Source of the DNA: Centrapalus pauciflorus
Taxonomy: Eukaryota > Streptophyta > Magnoliopsida > Asterales > Asteraceae
Direction of reading: 5' to 3'
Length of the DNA stretch: 64,000 nt
NCBI GenBank assembly: GCA_020465985.1
Contig: JAANYP010005970.1
Location: forward strand, 33,501 to 97,500
In this document: one piece after another, positions 11,951 through 25,200 of the stretch
Numbering within the stretch: the stretch's first letter is position 1
Layout of the letters: each line of letters begins with the position of its first letter
Position numbers and translations under genes: made by a program
The notes under the pieces: model-generated
Told to the model about the DNA's origin: nothing
Databases searched by the model: none
Seen by the model: only the letters and a program-made list of their open reading frames with translations

Positions 11951-12195
11951 CAAGAACAAAGAATATGTCTCGTGAGATCTACATTTTCTTAGTTTTGGTG
12001 GGTTTTATTCAATTTCATTATATTTGTATTTGGTTTAGGATCTCTTTATTGATCATTCTTATTGATTTATTAGTATTTTATTTTGATCTCGAAGATTTTT
12101 TTATATGTTCAAAAACAAGTAAAGAGAATACAAAAAAGATATATGTATACACACATATGTATAATATGTAAATTGTGTGTGAATTCAACATACAA
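11951..12195. other. Unpaired centre of the palindrome
   Basis: The left arm stops matching after AAGCCATTAAAATTTG (about 11947) and the right arm begins at the complement of that sequence (about 12196). The 245 bp between have no obvious partner, no coding sequence of note and a short CACACATATGTATA tract. Confidence 0.7.
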
Positions 12196-14821
12196 ATTTT
12201 AATGGCTTCATCATTCATCTTCATCCAAAATAATATTATAATTGTCATAGAAAGAAAAAATATTTGTTCAGTAAATTTAAAGGAGTTGTTATTAAAGGAA
12301 CATGTTGTTCAAAATTTCGATCAACTTCAAAATTTTAACAAAACCAGAAAACATTTAAAAAAACCCACACATCAATTACTTTTTAGATGTTTCATACTTG
12401 AAAATTGATTTCCAATGGTTTTTCTTTTTGCCTCTTCTTAAAAATCAACTTCCATATGGCTTTTTCTTTTTGTAAATGAAATAACAATCATGATAATGAA
12501 TTAATTATATTTCATCTTTATAACCTAGATCATGATTGTCATTGATTGGTACCCAAGAACCCTAAACAAAATCAAACTTGAACAAAGTCTAGAAACCCTA
12601 ATCGAACCTGAAAAAAGAACATGATGAATAAATCGGAATCGAACAAGCTTCAGACCTAGTCCAAATAAATAATCATTTAGATATGATGAAATCGATTAGG
12701 CATCAGACTTATTCTGATTTCCTTTGGTTTCACTCTAATTTCCCTTTGTTCAGAATGTTATTTGCTTCCCTTCCCATGCCTACTCTCCGTCTATAGTGAC
12801 AGTGGTTCAATAACCAAAGAACCCTTGACGAAATGGTGGCGCCAGATTTGTCTTTAATAAATAGTGCTTCCAGATTTGAAGAGGAAAACACAGACTTAGA
12901 GGAAATATGTGACCTTCGTGGTTTAGATCATTTCATACTTGTGTTCATCGTTTCAGATCATGCTCTTCAAAGATACCTGTTGTTCGTGGTTCAGATCATT
13001 TCAGACTTTTGGCCGGTGGCAACCTCCATTTCCCCTCTGATTTCCCATCTTTCTCCTTATTTTTCTTGCTATATGTTGCTTTCTATGTCAATCACAGTTG
13101 GGATCTCCATCCATCTCTCTCGGCTGAAATCTCTCTCTCCATCACACCTGTGATCTCTCTCTTAAAAATTCTCTTCCTATATTAGTTTCTCTCTCTAGAA
13201 TTCAAATGCAATATGTGTATTTATTTTTAAGATAACGATAATAATGATAATTTATCTAATTCTAATTATAATTAAAATGAAAAAAAATTATGAGGGTCTG
13301 ATTGGAAAGGGGGTAAAATGGTCATTTCATAATCTTTGACGGATAGAGAGTTAAGTTTAACGGACAAGGAACACCATTTTTGCAAGTACACGATGTTTTA
13401 AAGGACTGTTTATGCAATTTTAAAAGTTGAAGGACTATTTCTGTAACTTTTAACAAACCACGGGGACTATTTTTTTGTAATTTACTCTGATAAAAAAATA
13501 TATTTTTATTGCATGATTGTTGAACAAAACTATATTAATTTAGAAATAAATCACCTGAGCAACGCACAAATATTTAACTATTATGTTAGACGAGAATGTA
13601 ACTAATCTTTCCAAATATGTGTTTTTTTGCATATTGCTTGATGAGAATATGAAGGATTTTGATTTTATCGTAAATAATAATTAGTTTTTTTTTATAGACT
13701 TCGTTCTAATACATATTTTTCTAATTAAAAATTAGTCTGTCAATCAACTCACATGTATTGAACTATATATGCATAGACCTCAAATATTATTATGTAAAAT
13801 AATTAATATTCACGATTAGTATAAATAATTTTTCTTCGTAAATGTATTGTTTTCTTATAAAATATATTTCTATTGTGTCATTATTTAATTAAAAATATTA
13901 ATTTCATCGCACATTACCCGAGCAACGCTTCAACTAGTTAGGGATGTACAAAAGTGAACCACAATCCTAAAACCAACCGACCTTATAGAAACCAGATTGG
14001 ATTTAACTGAAAAACGATATCAAACATTTCGGTTTAACACTTTATTCTTATAAAAAGGGATAATTGCTCAAAATAGGTAGCAACTTATCACTTTTTTAGC
14101 AATCTCGAAAATTTTCCCTCAAACAAAGAAACTAAGTCTTTGTTCATTCTCTCGATTATAACATTTAACCGGTAAACAACAAAAGTTAATCAGTAAAAAG
14201 GTTTATACATATGATTTATTGTTTGAAATAACAACATACTTTTAATTTTTTTCTTATTGTGGCACTAAGTTTTATTTTTTACGATTTAATATATTGTTTG
14301 AAATAACACTTGTTGTTTACACTTGTTGTTTACCGATTAAATGTTATAACCAGGTTACTCCAAGAGTTGATTCCATTATTTGAGACAAAATTGAAATCAT
14401 TGCTAATTTTAAAAAAAAAAAAAAAAAAAGTTTCTTGCTATTTTACCATTTTGAGCACTTTTTCCATTGTAAAAACCATGAAAAGAAACAAGGTTAACCA
14501 AAGTAATAACAACATGCATTACCTAAAAAGACTTCAAATATAAACACAATTTCCAAATCCATTACATGCATGCAAACATTTCATTTCACATATTAAACCA
14601 ACTAATCAAACATGAAACTAACCACCAACAACCTAAAATATTTGACACATTATACAGGCAAATCTAACATGAAGAAACCCTAATCTTCTTCTTGGCGAAA
14701 ATCAGATCAGTCAGACTATTTAAACATGCAATCACCAAGAACCCTAAAATATTTGACACATTTAACATCAAACATGAAGAAACACTAAAGAAAACCCTAC
14801 CTTTAATCACCTGAAATAAGA

Positions 14822-15453
14822 TCAGAGATGTCCAGAAATCAAAACCCTACCGATTTCAAAACTCAAAAAAGCATCAATTGCTGCATACTGAACTTGTGCC
14901 TGATTCAACCACTGATTATCCCATCTACTCATCGCAATCCTCTTCGGCTTATCGACTTCCATCCCTAAAACTCTACTCGCTAACGTCTTCAATCCTGCAT
15001 GTAATAACCACCTCTCACCGTACGCCTCCGCCGCCAAATCCGTCAGATCCGCCGTCCTTTCAACCAACAGATCACAATCCTCCATAAGCTTTTGCACGTC
15101 TCCATCGATTTTGACGCCGACGAACGTGTACGAAGGATCACCTAGGAAATGTTTGAGTGACCAAGGGATTGAAGGGGAATGGAGAATCTGGAAAATCAAA
15201 CACTGGCGTCCTACACACAGTTGGAGTGTAGCGACGGGGTTTCGGGAGTTTCGGTAGGCCGCCATTCAACGTCGAGACCAACGATGAGGTTGTGGAGACG
15301 GCGGCGGTGGACGCGTTCGATGTGTGAGATCCAGGAGTCGACGTACGACGGTGTGTCGGTGACTAAGGTGGAGATTGTGTCGTCGAAGAGTGTGACGTCG
15401 TAGTAGGTGTGAGTATCGTCATCGTCATCGATGACGGTTATCGACGCCTCCAT
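14822..15453 (-). pseudogene. Werner-exonuclease-like 3'-5' exonuclease pseudogene, right-arm copy
   Basis: This is the mirror copy of 8020-8628 and is better preserved. One frame runs from MEASITVIDDDDD through GLDVEWRP (Exo I), and a second from YRNSRNPVATLQLCVG through FVGVKIDGD (Exo II) to QYAAIDAFLSFEIG (Exo III, Tyr and Asp present). The only clear coding break is a 1-base loss directly after DVEWRP, which puts the second part out of frame and leads to a stop 16 codons after DVEWRP. The terminal stop of the left copy (TGA) is TGG here, adding GHL before the next stop. Length, about 210 codons, is normal for the small plant members of this family. With the left copy it would form a long hairpin if the locus were read through. 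Confidence 0.88.
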
Positions 15454-16262
15454 GGCTATGGCTGCTTATGTGTGGCGGCGCGTGGTTTTCGGAGGAGAGT
15501 GAGAGAGGGCTTAAACTCAAACGAAACAGATGGGTTTTGAAAACGGGAAGAAACGTGTATATATGGATAAGAATAGGAGTTTTCTTGTTTCACTCGACAT
15601 TTTTGACGCGTGTAATGCAATCTTTTTTGTAAAGGTTCTTTAACTTTTAAGTTGCAACGGGATCATAGTTAAATAATAATAAAAATGTCGTTATAAAAAT
15701 AGTTTGGAAAAAAAAATATTGAAATATGATAAAAGTAATACACTCATAATGATATATTCGAATATTGATCACATATTATAACTGAAAAACAAAATTAATA
15801 CAATCATAATGACATATTCGAATTATTTATCAAATGTTATGACAGAAAAACAAAACAGTCATATAGTATATGTAAAAAAATAGGTCAGTTGTATAACTAC
15901 CTGCTTAATGAGATAATTTCTATGCTAATAATTTTTATATCAGATTGACAATAGAAATAATGCGATTATAATGATATATTCGAATTTATAAAAAACATAA
16001 TATATTAAAAGTTATTATAAAAAATCAAATATATTTTATACTATATATAAAGTAATAAAAAAAGTTGGCTGTTTACTCATGATCCTGAGTTGCCGACTAC
16101 AACTTGTTTATGTCTGCTTAAGCTATCTGACAATTTAGTTTACTGTTCATTGAATAGTAAAAAAAAACCTTCAATTTAAGTATATTTATAATATCCTAAA
16201 TTATCATTATCCTGTTTCTAATAATCAATATTTTTTTTGTTTTATCTATAAATTGTAACTTA

Positions 16263-18562
16263 TCTCTACACCTTTATAATGCATTTAGTCTCTTAGTCTT
16301 AAAAACAATTTTTATGCTTAATGTACAACTATCTAAAGCAGTGTGGCTGAATTTTAAGAGGTACAACCATTTAAAGTAGAGATACAACCCTTTAAAGCAA
16401 CAAAAATTCAGATTTTGAATAACAAAAAAAAAAGATAAAAAAAGATAAAAAAGATATTCGTCCTTTTACTGATGGTACAACCATTCTACTGCAGTTTTCT
16501 GCTTTTTCTTTTCCCCAAACCAACTTTTCCATTCCCCCAACAATCCCTTCGAATTCTGCTGCTATCTTTCCTGCCGTCCTTTCTTTAAATCCAGCTGCTA
16601 CCTTCGAATTCTGCTACTGCCTTTTCTGCTGCCTTCTGTGACAGGTAAAACAAAAGTTTCAGAATGTCTTTTTTCCAACATTAATATTTATTTATATTTC
16701 AATTCTGCTTTTTTTTTTTCCATCATACAAAATTTCAATTCTGAAAAAAAATTTCCATCAATTTTGCTGTTTTTTTATATTTCAATTCTGAAAAAAAAAG
16801 TTTCAGAATGCTTTTACCTGCTGTTTTTTTCCATCGTACAAAATTTTTAAGCTTTTACCTGCTGTTTTTTTTCCATCATATTTCATGCATCAGTGAACTG
16901 TCTTTTTTCCAGCATTAATATTTCATCTTCATGCATTAACCATCATATTTTAAAATAAGAATTTGAACATATCAAGTTGTTGCATTAACCATCATATTTC
17001 ATGCATTAATCAACGTAATCATCTTGCCTATTTAATTTCTCTTAAAAGAAGAAAGTATCAAAGTCATGTATGCTACTTTACTGCTCATGTATGCTACTTT
17101 ACTGCTCTTAAAAGCGTAAAAATTTGACATGCATCTTAATTCTACTTCATGTTACTGTTGTTGATTTATTTATAAAACTCCCACTCCCACTCCCACTCCC
17201 ATGATTTATACATACATCTTAATTTTGTTTGTTTCAATTATGAGACACACATACACTGATTACATACTCACACACACTGCATGATGTATATACACAAACC
17301 AACTCACCCACAAACCAAACCATTACCTTCAAAATTTGCTGCCATCTTGGATTCCCTGCACCCTTCGAATTCTTCGAGTTTCGAAATTTACATACTGTTG
17401 CTGTTTTTTAACTTAATTAATTCCCACACACACACTTCAGAGGAACCCTCGCCATTTATCCCTTTAATTCTGAGATACTGAATGGACTTTGTTGATTAAT
17501 TGATCAATTGAACATCCTGATTTGCCATTTATCCCTTTAATTCTGTAATATAATCAGTAAAATAGAATATGCATGTGTGTGCTGTAAAGGCATCGTCATG
17601 CTTTGTGTGTGTGCAGTCCGAGACTAATCTGAGTCTCGGAAGTGTTCTTTGTTCACTAACTAAACAGCCCCGAATCATAATATAGATTAGCTACGTGTTA
17701 TATGTGAGTCAGTGCAGCCAACAACCTTAATCAATCTAAAGTCCCTCACACAGAATAGACCTTATCATGTATGCATATAAATATAGTTAAGTTGTGTGTG
17801 TTTGGGCATGAAAGTAGCAGCAATAACAACTCAATAACCCCCTAATTCGATTGCAAAACAGAATGTTGTGTGTGCGTGATGTTGATTCGAAACAAAATCT
17901 GTTGTGTGTCCGTGAATAAACACATATATACATGAATCAATTATATAGGCATATATCAAATACAATAGAACACCTAACAGTTAAACACATCATGGTTATT
18001 TCAATCACATATCTGAAACAAAAACTCAAAAGAGCGAACATTTATAACACATCAGCGGCCATTAATTGAATTGAAATATAAGATCAGCGAATGTAAATTA
18101 TGTAAAATTACCAATCTTCTTTCACATTGAATTGTGATACATACATCTTACTTCTACTTCATGTTACTGCTGTTCATTTATTTATAAAAGTCCCGCTCCC
18201 ACAGATGTTTATATTACAACTCATATTGCTCAATGTACAACTAAATAATGAATAGTGTCAGAACTTTAAGTACTACAACCGCAAAAATACAACCTAATTG
18301 TTGGAGCTTAAATTCACTAATTTTATACTTACCATAAAAAATTCAAATAGCGACCTACGTTCAATGTATTTTTTTCATCCCATTATGTTTCTTTATTGTG
18401 TTGAATTTTAATTTTTTACTTGATTTATGAATTTTCTAATATATATTTTATGTTCCTTTCATGTTTGCTAACTGTAGCCATTAACAAATTAAAGATAATT
18501 AAAATAGAATAAAACTTCACTTAAATAACGTCAGTATTGTAAAATAAATTTCTTTGTAGAAA
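16263..18562. other. Helitron leader, no gene
   Basis: No coding sequence is supported. The leader is rich in short repeats: pyrimidine tracts with TTCTGCTGC motifs (16490-16880), a (CACTCC)n-like run at 17181-17201, and a direct repeat of a segment with TCTACTTCATGTTACTG (about 17140 and 18152). Confidence 0.6.
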
Positions 18563-19648
18563 ATGGACCAATATTTTTATGCGGATGATTTTTCATCACT
18601 CCATCACGTCCATTTGTGGTGGAAATTGACGGCTGTTCGAGTAGAATTCTCTTTGAAGGTTGAAACCCCCTCGAACAAAAGGATGATATTAATTTTACTT
18701 GATCGGAATGTAAGTTACACATTAGAATATTTATTTGTTATTATACTATATACTATATAAAAGAAGGTATTTTTAACTTATTTAAGTTTTGTTTTACAAG
18801 AGAGAAAAAATGGCAGCAATTATTCATGAAAGTTTAATACGTTGGTGGGTGGAGTATATTCCTTGGATCATTTCCAAGTTGATTGGAACTACTATGAATA
18901 CCCAAGGCATGAAGGTTATAGTTTCCTTCGTAATGAATGGGAGATCCGCATAAGCAAAAACACTAAGCTTACACAGTTGACAGGAGCTATTGAAAATAAC
19001 TTTGTATTTTATCCGTTGACGTCTTCGATTAGAACCATTGCAGAAGACACAACCACTCGAAATATGTTGATTGGTACATTTAAAATTTTTATTAAAGCTC
19101 TTAGTTTAATTTTGTAACATTTTAAAATATATAATAAATAACTAAACTTATCTTCTGTTTTAGACGTTGTTGGAAAAATCATCGTGGGTGGTGTGGTTAA
19201 GTATGAACGTTTTGGCACTCTGTTTTACACTTTCTTTAAAGTTTTTCTATCAGACGGAACGTAAGTATGTTTATGTATTAGAATTATTATGACATATCGT
19301 GTACATAGCCTCTACTTACTAACTTTATTTTCGAAAAATTTTAGGGGACCTGTTATGAAGTTTAGGTTGTATGACTATAGTGATACACGACCTGTAAGGT
19401 TCAATAAATCCATTGTCTACATATCACAAGTTAAACTCTGTCATATGAATACAAGTACGTTATTTTCTATACTCTATTATCTTTTTGATAATTTTATTTA
19501 ATTTTCCATATTTTATATTTTAGCATCTCCTTAATAAGCAATCCTATTTATGTTTTCAGTGAATATTTTGATTTCTACGAAGTTTACGAGTGTCAAGTAT
19601 GAACCCGAGATTCAAGAAGCACACCACCTTAGACTTTTGTTGGGATGA
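18563..19648 (+). pseudogene. RPA1-like single-strand DNA-binding protein gene of the Helitron
   Basis: Five exons with good splice borders fit a short replication protein A large-subunit homologue: 18563-18709, 18801-19073, 19164-19260, 19345-19454 and 19560-19648. Recognisable pieces are LTAVRVEFSLKV and MILILLDRN (first OB strands), GVYSLDHFQV, then DVVGKIIVGGVVKYER and MKFRLYDYSDTRPVR with a C-terminal VKYEPEIQEA. RPA proteins bind single-stranded DNA, and plant Helitrons commonly carry such a gene, presumably to assist rolling-circle replication. Exon 2 has a one-base frameshift between HESLIR and GGVYSL, so the gene appears inactive unless an alternative acceptor is used. Otherwise the frame continues over all junctions. 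Confidence 0.8.
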
Positions 19649-19996
19649 AAAAACTACATAGACATTTAAACATTTGGTGATGTTCTTTTGATGTGTTGTA
19701 TTGACATTTGGTGATGTTCTTTCGATGTTTGATATATGGGTTGTATTAACTTTTTTTGATGATCTTTTGTCTATGTTATTGACATTTTGTGATGACAGTT
19801 GGAGGAAACATGTTTTTTTTTATAAAACCTCAATCCCTTCTATTATGTATGTTTTACAACTTTTTTCTGTTTTTACCTAGGTTGCAAGATTGATGGGTTC
19901 TTTATCGTAAATTATCAGTTATTTGATTTTAAAATTTTTAACTTTAAACATAACTATAAACTCTCTAATTATTTAAGCATTCTAAATCATAACATA

Positions 19997-20000
<4 letters not shown>

Positions 20001-20060
<60 letters not shown>
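20001..20060. repeat. (TA)30 microsatellite
   Basis: An uninterrupted TA dinucleotide run within the Helitron, between the RPA-like and Rep/helicase genes. Confidence 0.95.
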
Positions 20061-20064
<4 letters not shown>

Positions 20065-20676
20065 TTTTCAAATCATTAATTCTAATAAGTAACATCATTT
20101 TACCTCCAAAGTTGATTCACATATACATCTATTGTTAAAAACCTTATAAAATTCTTGAATGATTAAAAAAAGTACTGCTGATTTTTATGAAAAATAAAGA
20201 CACAACTAACTAAATCAAACATATACATATACATCTAGACTGAAATTAAAGACACTGCCAACTAAATCAAACATATACATATATATACATCTAGACTGAA
20301 ATTAAAGACACAAAAAAATGCATAGTCTATACCATCTATTCATGCTATAGCTAAAACATACCAGCACTTCACAAATTTGGCAATCCCTTTCAGTCGTGCA
20401 CAAATCCCAAATAAAATCAACTCCAATTGAAATAGCATCCACATCCCGTCAAACCCTACTTTAAATAAGAAATATTTAAAGTTTGTTTCATTTTCTTGCA
20501 ACAATCATTCATAAACTCTACACAAGTCACATAAATCTTACTGCATTCATTCACCTATTTAACCCATTAATTATTTAACCCATTTAAAAGGATATCTACT
20601 TATCTAGACGACTAGAATAAACTTATAAACTCTACACAAGTCACAAAATATAAAAAAATCAGTCAAATACTCAAAT

Positions 20677-20680
<4 letters not shown>

Positions 20681-20712
<32 letters not shown>

Positions 20713-20933
20713 AGAGATTAGAGATACCGTGCGGAGCTGCGAGCGGCGGAGGCGAGGAGGCGGGCAGGCGGCGAGGCGGCGTCCAGGCGAGCGGTCGTCG
20801 TTTACAGCCCCTTTCAGGCGACGACTCCGGTGAGGGGCAGCAGAAGGCAGAAGGGATTTGCGTTTTTTTGGAGCCGACTATGTACATTGAGCAATGGTGG
20901 CTGTCTTCTGAAGAATGGAAAGTTTGAAAGCAA

Positions 20934-20973
<40 letters not shown>
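20681..20973. other. GC-rich segment between a GA repeat and a 39-base A tract
   Basis: A (GA)n run (20681-20708) leads into about 110 bp of very GC-rich sequence (20730-20840, GCGGCGGAGGCGAGGAGG type) and ordinary sequence, closed by 39 consecutive A (20935-20973). The composition is unlike the surroundings. It may be a host 5' exon or UTR, or a retroposed transcript, picked up by the Helitron. Open frames exist on both strands, but I recognise no protein. Confidence 0.55.
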
Positions 20974-20975
<2 letters not shown>

Positions 20976-21193
20976 AGGGTTTTCTTCAAAAGTTAGTTTT
21001 GGGTTGGGCTTTCTTATAATTTATGGGCTAACTAAATTATGTTAAGTTTTCTAAATTTTTTTTAAGTTAATACTTAATGTTATTTCAATAAATTTAAGTA
21101 ATAAAAATAACAAATATAAAAAAGATATGTATATTATAAATGTATACATTTTTTGTAGGTGTCACCCAAAAAAATTCTTAGGTGTCACTCAAA

Positions 21194-21985
21194 TTTTTGA
21201 TACATACGCAACTCAGCATTTTGAAAATTTATAAGTGTCGAGTGACACCCATGCTAAAACTATAGGTCTGCCCCTGGAGAGAAAGACGGAGAAGGAGGCT
21301 GTTAGAAGGAGATCGATCGCCGATAGAGAAAGACAGACACACAGAGAAAGTTTAGACATGAGTTTATATATATACTTTAAGGGTAAAATTAAACATTTGT
21401 ATAAAAAACAAAATCAAATTAACAAAACACAATAGTAAAAATATTAACAAATAATGAAAATTCAAACATTAAAAAAATTAATATTAAATTTAAAAAATTG
21501 AGTTAATAATAATATGGGTTTATTATGAAAAAAACCAACATGTTTTCATGTTTTTTTGCATTTTCGTCCCTCCATGTTATTTTTTACATAAAAGTCCTCA
21601 AGTTATTATTTTCTTTTTGGTTTAGTGAAATTTAAACATTAGAACCCGGTTTTTTTTCATAATAAACCCATATTATTATTAACTCAATTTTTTAAATTTA
21701 ATATTAATTTTTTAATGTTTGAATTTTCATTATTTGTTAATATTTTTACTATTGTGTTTTGTTAATTTGATTTTGTTTTTTTATACAAATGTTTAATTTT
21801 ACCCTTAAAGTATATAAATAAACTAATGTCTAAACTTTCTCTGTATGTCTGTGTTTCTCTATCGGCAATCGATCTCCTTCTAACAGCCTCCTTCTCCGTC
21901 TCTCTCTCCAGGGGCGGACCTATAGTTATAACATGGGTGTCACTCGACATCTATTAATTTTCAAAATACTGAGTTACGTATGTAT
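21194..21985. repeat. Inverted repeat with a MITE at its apex
   Basis: 21194-21515 is the near-perfect reverse complement of 21670-21985. Each arm includes CAGGGGCGGACCTATAG (on opposite strands), which looks like a hAT terminal repeat, and a GAGTGACACC block. Between the arms sits a 154-bp MITE. A further half-end of the same MITE family (AAAACATGTTGGTT to AATAAACCC) abuts the right arm at 21988-22017. Confidence 0.8.
21516..21669. mobile_element. Shortened MITE of the GGGTTTATTATG family
   Basis: It starts GGGTTTATTATGAAAAAA and ends with the complement, but is only 154 bp against about 305 bp in full copies, so one half of the foldback is mostly deleted. Its flanks are inverted copies of each other, so no TSD can be read. 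Confidence 0.75.
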
Positions 21986-22220
21986 CAAAAAACATGTTGG
22001 TTTTTTCATAATAAACCCTAATAATATTACTATAAATTTGTAACTTTATTTCATGTTGTTTATCAAGATTAAATACAGGAATAAATCAAATCTATACTTG
22101 ATGTTGAGTTAGGCTTGATTAGCCTATCGCCCTATCGAGCAACCTATTATGATATTTAAATATGAGTGGATTTATCTCATTAAAAAACATATATATGTCT
22201 TCTTTTAATAGTGTGTATTG

Positions 22221-25200
22221 ATGTCTGGAGACAAGAAGACCACAGGCAAAATCAATCTTGATAGTACGGATATACAAAAAGGTATGTATATTGTATATGT
22301 CTTTTGATGTTATGAAATTTTATGTGCATGATGCATATTTTCTAAAAATTTCAGAAAATCGAAGAAAGTACAATAGAGAGTATTACGAACGACAAAAGTT
22401 GAGAAAAAAATGCTAACGGTGGTGTCTCTCAAGTTAATGAAGATATTAGAATAGGTACGTGAAATACATAGTATATCATTTTTTTTGTTTTCATTATATA
22501 CTCATTCACACTACATATGGATTAAATAATGATTTTACAGAAAAGAAAAAAGAACACAATAGAGAATATTATGCGCGACAAAAAGAGAACATCGAAATGA
22601 GAAATATATATGATGGTGAAGGAAGTAGCCAATCAACGTCATTGATTTCAAATATCACGATAGTAGACACCACTGGATTGAATACAGAGACACCACAGAG
22701 GGTACCATTAGGAACACTGACAAAACAAAGTATAAATACTTTTCCATGTGATGCTGAGAATAGTGAATCTAGGGCAAGGGCAAGGGCAATGTCTTGTGGT
22801 ATGGAGACAACACCACATTCACGTGGTGTGATGGCTGGAAATAAAGAAAATATTACACCATGTCAAACGCAAGTCTTTCAAGAACAAAATATTGAAAGTA
22901 TCTCAACAAGTATATTAACTACTGCTCAAAAAAGGAAAAATATAAATCAAATGTATTATCAACGAACAAGGAATAGAAGCTCCAAAAAGACCACTGAATC
23001 AGTGAACATTTCAAGCGGAGAAGGTTCAAGCCAAATATGTTCAGAGTTAACACATGAATATTTTGATGGTAAAAACCATACACTAAATATTCTTTTCGAT
23101 ACTAACCAATTTCATAGATTATCACAATCATGTTTTCCATTCTAATATAGGCAATCGAAGTCAGTGTGGTATACTACTACCTCTGTTTAATGAAGTAGCC
23201 GGTCAAGTTTCAATAGGTTAGTGTTTAATTTACATCAACGTTTTATATTATATTTTATTCAAATAAAGAAATATTTTTGTTAAGTTTTATGTTTTAGAAT
23301 AACACTTATACAATTAATGAAATGGATGTAGGTAGTTGTACCGAGGTCAATGCCAACACATTAATTCAAGATGAGATCCATAATGAGGATCCATATGACT
23401 TTGTTTACGATGGTATCCCTAAAGAACATCGTGTCTTGAAGGTACAGAATTCATGTGTTCATTGTGGAGCAAAACGCTTGCAATTTGAATTCCCCACCTT
23501 CTGTTGCATGAATGGAAAGACAAAGTTGACACACTCACCAATTCCCCAAGAGTTGTATCATCTCTTCACCTCCGAATCTGAAGAGGGTGAAATGTTTAGG
23601 AACAACATACGTGCGTACAACACGAACTTTTCCTTCACGTCCATGGGTGTAAAATTGGAGATACAACAATTAACATGACATCTGGAGTATATACTTTTCG
23701 TGCGCACGGAGGGATATATCATAAAATCGATAATTTAGTTTCGACTGATGGAAAATCAAGATACTTACAATTATATTTTTATGATTCTGAATCTGGTTAT
23801 TCACATAGAACACAATGGGCAAATCTTGATAGACGCATCATTCAAATATTGACCTGTGTTCTTGCTTCAAACCCGTATGTGAGAACATTTCGAAGCCTTG
23901 CTGATCGGCCGACTACATCTGAGGTTAGAATATAAGAACTTGAGTTTATTTATTAATAATAAAATGTGTTAGACACCACATTGAATTTTTCATGGATAGG
24001 TTGCTGGTATTTGGATTGAAGGAAATGACAACATCACTGCATACAAAAGAAGTATTGTTTTGTATGGTAGGCCCGGACATAGTCAAAAAATTCAACCGTA
24101 CTTTGGTTGTTATGATCCACTATATCCAATGTTCTTTCCCAATGGCGAGTCTGGATGACATTCACGTATACCAAGACATGGAGTGCCTATTGATGAGATC
24201 ATCAATGATAATGAAGACATCGAGGAAGAGTTCGAAGGTATGTAATATATCACAATTTATAGAATTGATAAGTTAATCACAATTATGAAATATGTACATA
24301 TAGAAAATTGTAATTGTTAAAACAATAATATTATGCAGAGTCTAACGTAAGACAGGTAGGAATACTGTAACTATGAGAGAGTATTATTGTTACAAATTTC
24401 AAATCCGCTCTGACGAGAACATGATTCTATTTGGAGGGAGTTTGTTACAACAGTTTGTGGTAGATACATATATCAAGACTGAGACTTCAAGGTTGCTTTT
24501 TTGTCAACTAAACCAGTCCAAAATAAGAGCAGAATTGTATCAGGGTGTTATGGATTGCGTGATTCCGGTGAGGTTCGACCAAGTAGAGTCGGACAACGAG
24601 TTGTGTTGCCTGCGAGTTTCATTGGAGGTCCATGTGACATGCGTCGTAGATTTTTAGATGCGATGACTTTGGTTCAAGATGAAGGGAAACCTGATTTTTT
24701 TATTACCATAACATGTAACCCAAAGTGGCCAGAGATTGATGATGAACTGTTTCCAGGCCAGACGGCACAAAATCGTCCAGACCTTGTGACAAGAGTTTTC
24801 GTGTCAAATTAGAAGATTTCAAGGAACAACTCTTCAAAAAGCATATCTTTGGCGTAGTCGGGGCATACGTTTACATTGTAGAGTTTCAAAAGCGTGGTTT
24901 GCTACATGCACACTTCCTTTTGATAATGAGACCAGAGCACAAGATAACTAATCCCGACCAGTATGATAAGATGGTGTGTGCTGAAATTCTAGACCCCATA
25001 AAGTATCAACAATTGCATAAGTTAGTAGCCAAACACATGATGCATGGTCCTTGTGGTTACTTACGACCATCCAGCCCTTGTATGCAGAATGAGAAAGGAC
25101 AGTGTCATTCCAAATATCCCAAGCAATTTAATGAGAGAACGACCCAAGGAGATAATTCATTCCATTGTATCGAAGGAGAAATAATGGAATGACGGTGACT

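Noticed and set aside
11890..13153. Open frames around the palindrome centre as possible genes
   Set aside because: They are AT-rich or shared as mirror images between arms in other frames, and have no domain or splice structure.
9957..13489. A single MULE with very long terminal repeats
   Set aside because: The inverted similarity continues far outside both ends and the flanks are inverted, not direct, repeats. The structure belongs to the larger palindrome.
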